Below are positions 35,311-43,236 of a DNA stretch of 64,000 nucleotides, one piece after another. The translations under genes and the position numbers were made by a program. This DNA comes from Corynebacterium gallinarum (GTDB taxonomy: Bacteria; Actinomycetota; Actinomycetes; Mycobacteriales; Mycobacteriaceae): the NCBI RefSeq assembly GCF_014837045.1, contig NZ_JACSPR010000002.1, positions 62,001-126,000 on the forward strand, given 5' to 3'. The notes below the pieces were generated by a model. That model had not been told where the DNA came from and did no database searches. It worked only from the letters and a program-made list of their open reading frames with translations. Each line of letters begins with the position of its first letter. The stretch's first letter is position 1.

Positions 35311-37418
35311 CGCAGGACCATCCTGATCTGCTCCCCCAGCAGCGGGGCCAGGGACAGGGCGTAGTCATCGGACATGTGGTTGCCGTCGCGGTAGACGTAG
35401 ATATTGCCGATCACCGGGGGACAGAAATCATCGATACAGAACCAGTTGGAGGTGTCCACCGCGAGCATGCCCGGTCGGGCCCCCAGCTCGCCTGCGGCCG
35501 GATCCTGGGGCGCGTAGAACAGATCCCGTTCCAGCCCACAGGCACGCAGGTCACGCTCCTCGTCGTAGCACTGCGACACCATCCAGGGAGCGCCACCCTC
35601 CTGGATGAACCAGGGATTGTCCCGCAGCCCCAGGAAGGGGATGGCGCGATTCTCCAGGAAGTCCCACAGCGTGGGATAGGAGGCGGGGACCTCATCGATA
35701 CCACTGCCCTTCTCCAGGAGGGGACGCGTGGAATTGGAGATCACCAGGTCGGGACGGACCTCATCGAGACGCTGGGCCACATTCTCGTTGAACCGGGCGC
35801 ACTCATCGGAGAAGATCCCATCCAGGTCCTCGATGAAGGCCGGGCACGACTGACGCACCAGCGGGATGACCCGGAAACCGTGTTGCCTGCCCAGGGAATC
35901 CAGCGGGGCCATCCACTGCTCGGCGTGCGAGCCACCCACCAGGTAGACCTCGCGGTCGCCGGAGAGATCACCGAAGGTGCAGAAATCCGGGTCATAACGG
36001 TCCGGGGGCAGCTCATCGGGATCATCGCCGATCACCGACATGCAGCCCTTCGCCCACGCCGGGGAGACCGTATCTGCCAGGATATAGGGATCGGGTGCGG
36101 GTTCCGCGTCAGGTACCGGCACGCCGGCCAGTGCCATCGCACCGGGGTGGAGCCGCGGATCCAGGGTGGCGTCCTGGGATTCCAGGACACGGTTGTAGAA
36201 GATCTGTGGCGTGGTGGTCATGGAGGCGGCCACCACCACGATGGCCACACCCACCACCGCCCGCCAGCGGGCAGCCGGCACGGTGCGCAGCTGCTCCAGT
36301 GCCGCGGCGGTGCGGTGCTCCCGGAACACCGGACGCTTACCGCGCTGCTGGAGGGGCTTCTCCACATACTTATTGGTCAGCCACGCCAGCACCACCGACA
36401 CCGCGATCACGGCCGTGCCGAAGAGGACATTCACCTCGTCGAGTTCGAAGAAGGCCAGGCCCACGATGAGCAACGGCCAGTGCCAGAGGTAGAGCGGGTA
36501 GGCGATATCCCCCAGCCACCGCATGAACGGTGAGGCCAGGAACACCGACACCCGCCCGTCACCGAGAATGATGAGGCAGGCACCGATCAGTGGGTACAGG
36601 GCCGGTGGGCCGGGGAAGGTCTGGGCACCGTCCATGATCAACCCGGTGGACAGCACCATGAACAGACCCACGAACCCGAGGATCTCCCGGGTGCGGGCGG
36701 ACAGGATCACCCGGGGTGCGTAGAGGACAAACAGGGCACCCAGGCCGAGTTCCCAGAAGCGGGTGAAGGTGGAGTAGTAGTTGACGGGCTGGTCGATGAA
36801 GTGCCACAGCATCGCGGCAAAGAAGGACACGGAGGTCAACACCGCCAGCACCGGGGTGGCGAGCTGCATGGAGTTGAGTTCCGGGCGGTACCGCCTGATG
36901 AGCACGATCGCAATGCCGAGCGCGATGGCGAACAGGTAAAACTGGCCCTGCACCGACATCGACCACAGGTGCTGGAACGGGCTGACCGAGGCGGAGGCCG
37001 CCCCGTAATCCGCCCCCTGGCTGGCCAGTTCCCAGTTCTGCACATAGAACAGGCTGGCCACCACCTGGTTGGCCACGTGGATCCGCTGGAGGCTGGGCAC
37101 AAACGCCAGGATCACCGCGAGGGTGACACCCAGGACGAGAACCAGGGCGGGCACCAGCCGGCGCAGGGTCCGCCAGAACGGCCACCACGGGTTGATGGAG
37201 GCGTTGTCACGGTCGGCGTAGCGCAGCTGGGATCCGAGGAAGAAATACCCGGACAGTAATAGGAACACATCCACGCCACCGGAGACGCGGCCCACGAAAA
37301 CGTGGAAGATCACCACGAATGCAATGGCGATGCCACGGAGACCATCGAGATCGTACCGGTACGAGGAGCGGGGAACCCTGGGTAACGGTGCGGCCTTATG
37401 ACGGACGTCCCTGATCAC
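35307..37418 (-). CDS. OafA/YrhL-type acyltransferase with SGNH domain
   Basis: Large membrane protein (703 residues from the GTG at 37418, chosen because GAGGAAGAGG precedes it). The N-terminal acyltransferase-3 domain (about 15-385) has ten or so membrane helices and the RYDLDGLRGIAI start with its conserved Arg, plus the H of VIFHVF. The C-terminal extracytoplasmic SGNH part has VGGSHAEQW (Ser) and the late D-G-N-H pair. Proteins of this kind O-acetylate envelope sugars or mycolic lipids. The target here is unknown. It is convergent with the EEP gene and divergent from the DUF3151 gene. Confidence 0.88.
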   Translation of the reverse strand: MIRDVRHKAAPLPRVPRSSYRYDLDGLRGIAIAFVVIFHVFVGRVSGGVDVFLLLSGYFFLGSQLRYADRDNASINPWWPFWRTLRRLVPALVLVLGVTLAVILAFVPSLQRIHVANQVVASLFYVQNWELASQGADYGAASASVSPFQHLWSMSVQGQFYLFAIALGIAIVLIRRYRPELNSMQLATPVLAVLTSVSFFAAMLWHFIDQPVNYYSTFTRFWELGLGALFVLYAPRVILSARTREILGFVGLFMVLSTGLIMDGAQTFPGPPALYPLIGACLIILGDGRVSVFLASPFMRWLGDIAYPLYLWHWPLLIVGLAFFELDEVNVLFGTAVIAVSVVLAWLTNKYVEKPLQQRGKRPVFREHRTAAALEQLRTVPAARWRAVVGVAIVVVAASMTTTPQIFYNRVLESQDATLDPRLHPGAMALAGVPVPDAEPAPDPYILADTVSPAWAKGCMSVIGDDPDELPPDRYDPDFCTFGDLSGDREVYLVGGSHAEQWMAPLDSLGRQHGFRVIPLVRQSCPAFIEDLDGIFSDECARFNENVAQRLDEVRPDLVISNSTRPLLEKGSGIDEVPASYPTLWDFLENRAIPFLGLRDNPWFIQEGGAPWMVSQCYDEERDLRACGLERDLFYAPQDPAAGELGARPGMLAVDTSNWFCIDDFCPPVIGNIYVYRDGNHMSDDYALSLAPLLGEQIRMVLR

Positions 37419-37491
37419 TCCACAACCTCTTCCTCTAACCTTCACAACTCATCGATCATCCCATACTCGGCAGAATAGCTAGTATGTGGGC

Positions 37492-37908
37492 ATGGTTCAG
37501 ATCAATGACATGCTCGCCCCACCGCCCGTGAAACTGCCCGAGGATCCCGCCCAGGGGGAGGATCCCACCCTCACCCAGACCGCGCTGCGGCACCCGGACA
37601 GCCCGCTCGTGTGGGCTGTGCGTGCCGAGGAGGCGATCGGTGCGGCCACCACCGACGAGGAGAAAATCACCGCGTATGCATTTGCGCGGACCGGTTACCA
37701 CCGCAGCCTCGACCGTCTGCGCGCCAACGGGTGGAAGGGTTGGGGCCCGGTCCCCTACGCCCACGAACCCAACCGCGGCGTGCTGCGCGCGATCGCCTCG
37801 CTGGCCCGTGCGGCACAGCTGATCGGTGAAACCCCCGAATATGACCGCTGCCGCCAGATGCTCTCGGACGCCGATCCGGAGTCGGTGGCGGTCCTGCTGG
37901 ACAACTAG
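37492..37908 (+). CDS. DUF3151 family protein
   Basis: Conserved actinobacterial protein of 138 residues. Its middle matches the family well: L-R-H-P-D-S-P-L-V-W-A, ITAYAFARTGYHRSLDRLRANGWKGWGPVPYAHEPNRG and ETPEYDRCRQML. The family is cytoplasmic, helical and of unknown function, usually next to fructose-bisphosphate aldolase genes in mycobacteria; here it stands alone. The ATG at 37492 is used (an upstream in-frame GTG is possible). It is followed by a dispersed-motif copy and a good terminator. Confidence 0.85.
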   Translation: MVQINDMLAPPPVKLPEDPAQGEDPTLTQTALRHPDSPLVWAVRAEEAIGAATTDEEKITAYAFARTGYHRSLDRLRANGWKGWGPVPYAHEPNRGVLRAIASLARAAQLIGETPEYDRCRQMLSDADPESVAVLLDN

Positions 37909-37911
37909 CAC

Positions 37912-37924
37912 GCTTGTCGACGCC
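37912..37924 (+). repeat. Dispersed motif GCTTGTCGACGCC, intergenic copy after the DUF3151 gene
   Basis: A full 13-base copy 3 bp past the stop codon and 15 bp before the terminator stem. Confidence 0.65.
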
Positions 37925-37938
37925 CCACCGCCGCCCCT

Positions 37939-37964
37939 CCCGCACGTTCCGTGCGGGCTTTTTC
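37939..37964 (+). terminator. Rho-independent terminator
   Basis: CCCGCACG (37939-37946) and CGTGCGGG (37950-37957) with a 3-base loop, followed by CTTTTTCC. Confidence 0.88.
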
Positions 37965-38053
37965 CTTACGGGGTGGGTATCAATCGGAGACCGCGTTGAT
38001 ATCAATGTGACGGGCGCTACATCCTGACCCCCGGGGCGAATAGAGTCACTTTC

Positions 38054-39262
38054 ATGACTACATCTTCCAAGACACCCAATGACCCATCCGACATCGTCAT
38101 CCTCGGCGCCCGGCGAACACCCCAGGGGAAACTGCTCGGCCAGCTCTCCACACTGACCGCCACCCAGCTGGGTGGGCGTGCCATCGCTGCGGCACTGGAA
38201 TCCGCCGGTGTCCGGCCCGATCAGGTGGACCAGGTGATCATGGGCCAGGTGGTGCAGTCGGATGCCGGACAGAACCCGGCGCGCCAGGCCGCCGTCGAGG
38301 CCGGTATCGGCCTGGATGTCCCAGCGGTGACGGTCAACAGCGTGTGCCTGTCGGGGCTGCGCGCCATCACCGACGCAGCACGTCTCCTCCGCCTCGGTGA
38401 GGCCGAGGTGGTGGTCGCCGGTGGGCAGGAGTCCATGTCCGGTGCCCCGCATCTGCTGCCCGGTGCCCGCCGGGGCGTGGCCTACGGATCCGTCACCGCG
38501 GTGGATTCCCTGGAGCGCGACGCACTCACCGATGCCTTCGATCAGCGGTCGATGGGTGTGAACACCGATGAGGGTAATGGTCAGTTCACCATCTCCCGTG
38601 AGCAGCAGGATGAGGTTGCCGCGTTATCGCATCAGCGTGCGGCCGCCGCCTGGGAGGAAGGGGCCTTCGATGCAGAGATCGCCCCGGTGGAGGTGACGGT
38701 GCGGAAGAAGGGCACCATCACCATCGACCGTGATGAGGGCATCCGTCCCGAGACCACCGTGGACACCCTCGCCGGTCTGCGCCCCGCCTTCACCCCGGAT
38801 GGTTCCATCACCGCGGGCAACTCCTCCCCCATCTCCGATGGTGCGGCGGCCACCGTGCTGAGCACCCGGGCCTTCGCCGAGGCGCACGGTCTGGAACCAC
38901 TGGCCACCATCGTGGGGTGGGCCAACACCGCGGGACCCGATACCCTCTTGCACGCCCAGCCCGCACGCGCCACCCGGGCGGTCCTGGAACGCGCAGGCTG
39001 GAGCACCGGGGACCTGGACTTCCTGGAGATCAACGAGGCCTTCGGTGCGGTGGCCGTGGAATCCCTGCGTGAGCTGGACTACCCCCTCGAGCGCACCAAC
39101 ATCCACGGTGGCGCCATCGCCCTTGGACATCCGGTGGGGACATCCGGTGCCCGCATCGTGGTGCATGCGGCGCATGAACTCGCCCGGCGTGGCGGGGGAC
39201 GTGCCGCGGTGTCCATCTGCGGTGGCGGCGGCCAGGGTGATGCGCTTCTGCTCGCCCGCTGA
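38054..39262 (+). CDS. Acetyl-CoA acetyltransferase (thiolase)
   Basis: Biosynthetic/degradative type II thiolase of 402 residues. Nucleophilic Cys98 is in N-S-V-C-L-S-G-L (the family usually has N-x-V-C-x-S-G), and the other active-site residues are in NIHGGAIALGHPVGTSGAR and SICGGGGQGDA. It cleaves acetoacetyl-CoA or a 3-ketoacyl-CoA with CoA. It lies at the edge of the CoA-oxidation region and could do the last step, but its own promoter and terminator make it a separate unit. The C98 neighbourhood (Ser-Val-Cys) is slightly unusual; all catalytic residues are intact. Confidence 0.92.
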   Translation: MTTSSKTPNDPSDIVILGARRTPQGKLLGQLSTLTATQLGGRAIAAALESAGVRPDQVDQVIMGQVVQSDAGQNPARQAAVEAGIGLDVPAVTVNSVCLSGLRAITDAARLLRLGEAEVVVAGGQESMSGAPHLLPGARRGVAYGSVTAVDSLERDALTDAFDQRSMGVNTDEGNGQFTISREQQDEVAALSHQRAAAAWEEGAFDAEIAPVEVTVRKKGTITIDRDEGIRPETTVDTLAGLRPAFTPDGSITAGNSSPISDGAAATVLSTRAFAEAHGLEPLATIVGWANTAGPDTLLHAQPARATRAVLERAGWSTGDLDFLEINEAFGAVAVESLRELDYPLERTNIHGGAIALGHPVGTSGARIVVHAAHELARRGGGRAAVSICGGGGQGDALLLAR

Positions 39263-39279
39263 TCAACTACCTCCACACA

Positions 39280-39316
39280 CCAGACCCCGCCCGTATGAGA
39301 TACGGGCGGGGTCTGG
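39280..39316. terminator. Bidirectional terminator between thiolase and MFS genes
   Basis: A perfect 17-bp stem (CCAGACCCCGCCCGTAT at 39280-39296 with 39300-39316) and a 3-base loop between convergent stops. Confidence 0.85.
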
Positions 39317-39322
39317 TCGTCG

Positions 39323-40438
39323 TCACGCATCCACCGGCCGGGTGGAGACCTGGAGCAGGAGGATCACGGCGAGCACCAGCGCCGGGACCCAGAACGCCCA
39401 GGCGGACGAGGTGGTGTAGATCGGCAGCAGGATCAGCGGGGTGAGGGAGGAACCGTAGAAACGGAACGCCTGCACCGTGGAGATCAGGGAGGTCCCACCC
39501 GGGGACTGCAGCACCGACAGGTTGATGCTCATCTGCATGCCCTGCGCAGCCAGGGTGGTGATCGACCAGACCGCGGCGAGCAGGCCGACCGCGGGGGCGA
39601 GCGGGATGATGAGCAGCGCGATGGCGCCGACCACGATGCTGGTGAGCAGCACCGTCCGGGCACCCCACCGATCCGCCAGTCGTCCGATGCTGCGGGAGAA
39701 CACGAAGGCGGCCAGACCGCCGCACATGATCACCGCTCCCCTGGCGGGGGCATCCAGACCGAAGGCGTCACCGGCCCACAGGGAGGTGATCACCCCCATC
39801 CCGATGAGACCGAACCCGATGCCCAGGCAGCTGATCATGTGGACGATCACCGGCCACCACCTGATCCGGGCATCACCGGCACCGGGGTGATCACCCGGCG
39901 GTGGGATGTCCGGGGTACGGATGATGAGCACCCACAGTGCGGCGAGGAAGACCACCAGGAACATGTTCTGCCACCCGACCAGTGTGGAGACACCTGCCAC
40001 CAGCGGAGCCGACAGCATCCCCAGGGACTGCATGGCGGCGTAGGTGCCCAGGGCGGATCCGAGGCGGTCCGGTGGGATGATCTGGCGCAACATCACCTGC
40101 AGCACCGGCAGCGTGAAGGCATTCGAGATGCCCATGATGACATACCCCACCAGGAATAACCCCCACACCGGGGTGAGGATGCAGGTCAGGGCACCCAGCA
40201 GCGTCATCACATAGGCGGCGATGATCACCCGCGCGGGCCGCAGATTGCGCACCAGGCGGGTGGAGACGAGCATCACCGTGGCGAAGGGGACCAGATAGGC
40301 GGCCATGGTGAAAGCCGCCTGTTCCAGGGAGATATCAAAGGTCTCCGCCACATCGGGCAGGATCACCGCGATCGCCTGACCCGAGAACGGGCCGATGAAG
40401 CCACCGACATAGATGGCACTCATGCGTAGTTTGTTCAC
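39323..40438 (-). CDS. MFS transporter
   Basis: Major-facilitator protein of 371 residues with about 12 helices. The N-terminal half has the cytoplasmic-loop motif after helix 2 (RLVRNLRPARVII, a form of G-x-x-x-D-R-x-G-R-R). The start is GTG 40438, preceded by AGGGTGGG and 25 bp past the stop of the acyl-CoA dehydrogenase gene; the longer frame through that gene is spurious. An ATG five codons inside is possible. Being co-directional and close, it is probably in one transcript with the dehydrogenase and may export or import a pathway acid. The family (EmrB, Bcr or sugar efflux type) cannot be decided. Confidence 0.78.
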   Translation of the reverse strand: MNKLRMSAIYVGGFIGPFSGQAIAVILPDVAETFDISLEQAAFTMAAYLVPFATVMLVSTRLVRNLRPARVIIAAYVMTLLGALTCILTPVWGLFLVGYVIMGISNAFTLPVLQVMLRQIIPPDRLGSALGTYAAMQSLGMLSAPLVAGVSTLVGWQNMFLVVFLAALWVLIIRTPDIPPPGDHPGAGDARIRWWPVIVHMISCLGIGFGLIGMGVITSLWAGDAFGLDAPARGAVIMCGGLAAFVFSRSIGRLADRWGARTVLLTSIVVGAIALLIIPLAPAVGLLAAVWSITTLAAQGMQMSINLSVLQSPGGTSLISTVQAFRFYGSSLTPLILLPIYTTSSAWAFWVPALVLAVILLLQVSTRPVDA

Positions 40439-40463
40439 GGACCCACCCTGCCACACGGGGGTA

Positions 40464-41726
40464 CTAACGGAACGCGCTCTCACCGGTGAGTTTCTGACCG
40501 ATGATGAGTGTGTGGACCTCATCGGTGCCCTCATAGGTGCGCACGGACTCCAGGTTGTTGGCGTGGCGCAGCGGTGAGTAGTCCAGGGAGATGCCATTGC
40601 CACCGAGGATGGTGCGGGCCTCACGGCAGATCTCGATGGCGGTGCGGCAGTTGGCCAGCTTACCCACGGAGATCTGGTGGTTCTCCAGGGTGCCGGCATC
40701 ATGGGCGCGACCCAGCTGGAGGGCCAGCAGCTGCCCCTTATTCAGCTCCACGGTCATATCGGCGAGTTTCTTCTGGGTGAGCTGGAAGCTGCTCAGCGGG
40801 CGGTCGAATTGCATGCGGGTGCTGGAGTACTCGATGGCAGCCTCGATGGAATCGCGGGCAGCGCCCAGTGCACCCCAGGCGATGCCGAAGCGGGCCTCAT
40901 TCAGGCACATGAACGGCCCCTTCAGTCCCGGGTTCTTCGGCAGGATCGCATCCCCGTCCAGTCGCACATTGTCCATGTGGATCTCGCACTGGATGGAGGC
41001 ACGCATGGACAGCTTCTGGGTGATGGCCTCCGCGTGGAAACCGTCGGTGCCGGTGGGGACGATGAAACCGCGCACCTTCTCACCATTGTCACTGCCTGGT
41101 CCGGCGAGCACGCCGGCGGCGCGGGCATCCTCATCGGAGACCTTGGCCCAGATGATGGCCACATCGGCGATGTTGGCCAGACCGATCCAGCGCTTCTCAC
41201 CGTTGAGCACCCATTCACCGTTCTCCCAGGTAGCGCGGGTGCCCATGGAAGCCGGGTCGGAGCCCGCGGTGGGTTCGGTGAGTCCGAAGCATCCGATGAT
41301 CTCACCCTTGGCCATCCCGGGCAGCCAGGTCTGCTTCTGCTCCTCGGAACCGTGCTTGGCGATGGCGGTCATGGCCAGGGACCCTTGGACGGAGACCACG
41401 GTGCGCAGACCGGAATCCCCGGCCTCGAGTTCCTGCATGGCGATGCCGTATTCCGTGGCGGTGCGCCCACCGCAGCCATAACCCTCGATGTGCATGCCGA
41501 AGAGGCCCTCCGCGGCCATCTCCGGGAGCAGCTCCCGTGGCAGGACCGCATTGTCGTACCACTCGGCGATGTTGGGGCGGATCCGGCGGTCGACGAACGC
41601 GGCGATCCGGTCGCGGACCTCGATTTCCCCCGGGGTGAGCAGGCCCTCAATGTTCATCAGGTCGGTGACGTGCTTGGGGGTGGTCGTGGTGGGTTTGGCG
41701 GTCTGGTCGGCGAGGTGCGTGGTCAT
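40464..41726 (-). CDS. gcdH: Glutaryl-CoA dehydrogenase-like acyl-CoA dehydrogenase
   Basis: FAD-dependent acyl-CoA dehydrogenase of 420 residues. It resembles glutaryl-CoA dehydrogenase along its whole length: DSGLRTVVSVQGSLAM keeps the Arg (R108) that binds the substrate's distal carboxylate and the serines beside it, FGLTEPTAGSDPASM is the FAD/substrate region, and the catalytic base is Glu399 in R-T-Y-E-G-T-D-E-V-H. Such enzymes oxidise and decarboxylate glutaryl-CoA to crotonyl-CoA. Substrate call is inference from these residues and from the nearby CoA-transferase, hydratase/dehydrogenase fusion and thiolase. It is divergent from the TAXI-TRAP genes and followed by the MFS gene. Confidence 0.8.
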   Translation of the reverse strand: MTTHLADQTAKPTTTTPKHVTDLMNIEGLLTPGEIEVRDRIAAFVDRRIRPNIAEWYDNAVLPRELLPEMAAEGLFGMHIEGYGCGGRTATEYGIAMQELEAGDSGLRTVVSVQGSLAMTAIAKHGSEEQKQTWLPGMAKGEIIGCFGLTEPTAGSDPASMGTRATWENGEWVLNGEKRWIGLANIADVAIIWAKVSDEDARAAGVLAGPGSDNGEKVRGFIVPTGTDGFHAEAITQKLSMRASIQCEIHMDNVRLDGDAILPKNPGLKGPFMCLNEARFGIAWGALGAARDSIEAAIEYSSTRMQFDRPLSSFQLTQKKLADMTVELNKGQLLALQLGRAHDAGTLENHQISVGKLANCRTAIEICREARTILGGNGISLDYSPLRHANNLESVRTYEGTDEVHTLIIGQKLTGESAFR

Positions 41727-42037
41727 GGAAAACTCCTTGCAGGCGGGATCGACTGTGGCATAAACGTCGATCAGGTAAATGTGTGCGTGTGATCACAAGA
41801 TCAACACCAAATCCCGGCGGTTGCAACGGATTTGAGCCAGGAAAGTTGATTACCGCCATCAATGGTCCGCCATTGTTACCGGAACGGTATTAATTTGCCA
41901 CACATATATCCCAAAACACATATCCCGACCAGAATGACCCGCATCACATATCATTCCGGGGTGACGCCTTCCATCCGGTAACCCCATCCACACATCTCAA
42001 TCCTTTAGCCCACCAGCCACACCAGGAGAACCGACCG
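41727..42037. promoter_or_regulatory. 311-bp divergent promoter region gcdH / TAXI-TRAP
   Basis: No gene is seen. It contains the perfect palindrome TGTGATCACA (41788-41797), close in sequence to the halves of a CRP/GlxR site (TGTGA-N6-TCACA) but without the spacer, and an AT-rich stretch (41885-41930) where a promoter is likely. GGAGAA precedes the TAXI gene. Confidence 0.4.
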
Positions 42038-43219
42038 ATGTCACACACAGTCTCTCGACGAAACTTCCTCAAGGGAATCGGAGCCCTCGGCATGCTCACC
42101 GTGCTCTCCAGCTGTGCCCGAACCCCGCAGCAGGCGGCAGCAGTAGGCGGAGGACTGCCGGCCATCTCGGTCTGGGCCACCTACCCCACCGGAACCGGCA
42201 CCTACAATGACCTGGCGGCGCTGGCCAACATGGTCTCCGCCAACGGCGGTACCCGCGTCAGGCTCATGACCGACAACACCGGCATCGGCCGCCTCGGCCC
42301 CGTGATCAACGGCACCGCCCAGTACGGCCGTGTAGGCGATGAGTACTACTACGCCTTCGAGGGCAATGACGAATACACCTCGGAGAACTGGGGCCCCACC
42401 CCCATCCGCCTGGTCTGGACCCCGCCTGGAAACTACGGCATCCTCACCCGCAGGGATTCCGGCATTGAGACGGTGGCCGACATCAAGGGCAAGCGCTATC
42501 CCCGCCTGATCTCCTCCACCTCAATGAACCGCAAACTCGAAGTCGCCCTCGCCCTGGGCGGGCTCACCACCGATGACGTGGAGATGGTGGACATCGCCTA
42601 CTCCGAACAGGCCGAGGCTATGAAGACCGGCCACCTGGATGTGATGTACCAGAACGTCGTCGGTGGCACCATCGAGGAACTGAACTCCCAGTATCCGATC
42701 CGCTGGCTCGACCTTAGCGGGGGCACTCCGGAGCAGTACAAGTTCTGGGAGGAGCTTTCCCCGATGTCGATCCCGGGGGAATTCCAGGACGGTGTGGGAA
42801 TGAAGCCCGGTGAGAGCTGCGTGAACATGCGCTACTCCCTCCCGATCATCGCCCTGGAGGACCGCCCCAAGGACGAGGTCAAGGCCATCCTCGACCTGCT
42901 GCGCGACAACATCGACAATCACCTCACCGACACCCCGGACATGGATAATTTCACACCTGACAGCGTGATGCTGGTTCCCATGACCGTGCCCTTCCACGAG
43001 GGGTCAATCGAATTCTTCAAGGAGATCGGCCGATGGACACCGGGACTCCAGCGCCGGCAGGATGCCCTGCTTGAACGGGAGAAGGCCATGCAGAAGCAAT
43101 GGCCGATCTTCTGGAAGGAAAACCGTGACAAGGACAACGCCCGGGAGCTCTGGGTCGAATGGAAACGCGAGAACCTCCCCGCCCTGCCCGAAGTCACCGA
43201 CGTAGAGACAACCACCTAA
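42038..43219 (+). CDS. TAXI-type TRAP transporter substrate-binding lipoprotein
   Basis: Periplasmic-type binding protein (393 residues). The N-terminus has a twin-arginine motif (S-R-R-N-F-L-K) and a lipobox (L-S-S-C, Cys 27), suggesting Tat export and lipid anchoring. The body has the TAXI signature region TYPTGTGTYNDLAALANMV and a T-D-N-T-G glutamate/dicarboxylate-pocket segment. TAXI proteins feed sodium- or proton-driven TRAP permeases; known ligands include glutamate and other carboxylates. It precedes the permease by 17 bp. TAXI systems are rare in corynebacteria, so the pair is part of an accessory region. Confidence 0.88.
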   Translation: MSHTVSRRNFLKGIGALGMLTVLSSCARTPQQAAAVGGGLPAISVWATYPTGTGTYNDLAALANMVSANGGTRVRLMTDNTGIGRLGPVINGTAQYGRVGDEYYYAFEGNDEYTSENWGPTPIRLVWTPPGNYGILTRRDSGIETVADIKGKRYPRLISSTSMNRKLEVALALGGLTTDDVEMVDIAYSEQAEAMKTGHLDVMYQNVVGGTIEELNSQYPIRWLDLSGGTPEQYKFWEELSPMSIPGEFQDGVGMKPGESCVNMRYSLPIIALEDRPKDEVKAILDLLRDNIDNHLTDTPDMDNFTPDSVMLVPMTVPFHEGSIEFFKEIGRWTPGLQRRQDALLEREKAMQKQWPIFWKENRDKDNARELWVEWKRENLPALPEVTDVETTT

Positions 43220-43236
43220 GGCCTTAAGGAACGATC

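Noticed and set aside
41788..41797. TGTGATCACA as a GlxR/CRP site
   Set aside because: The known consensus has six bases between TGTGA and TCACA; here there are none, so I list it only as a palindrome.
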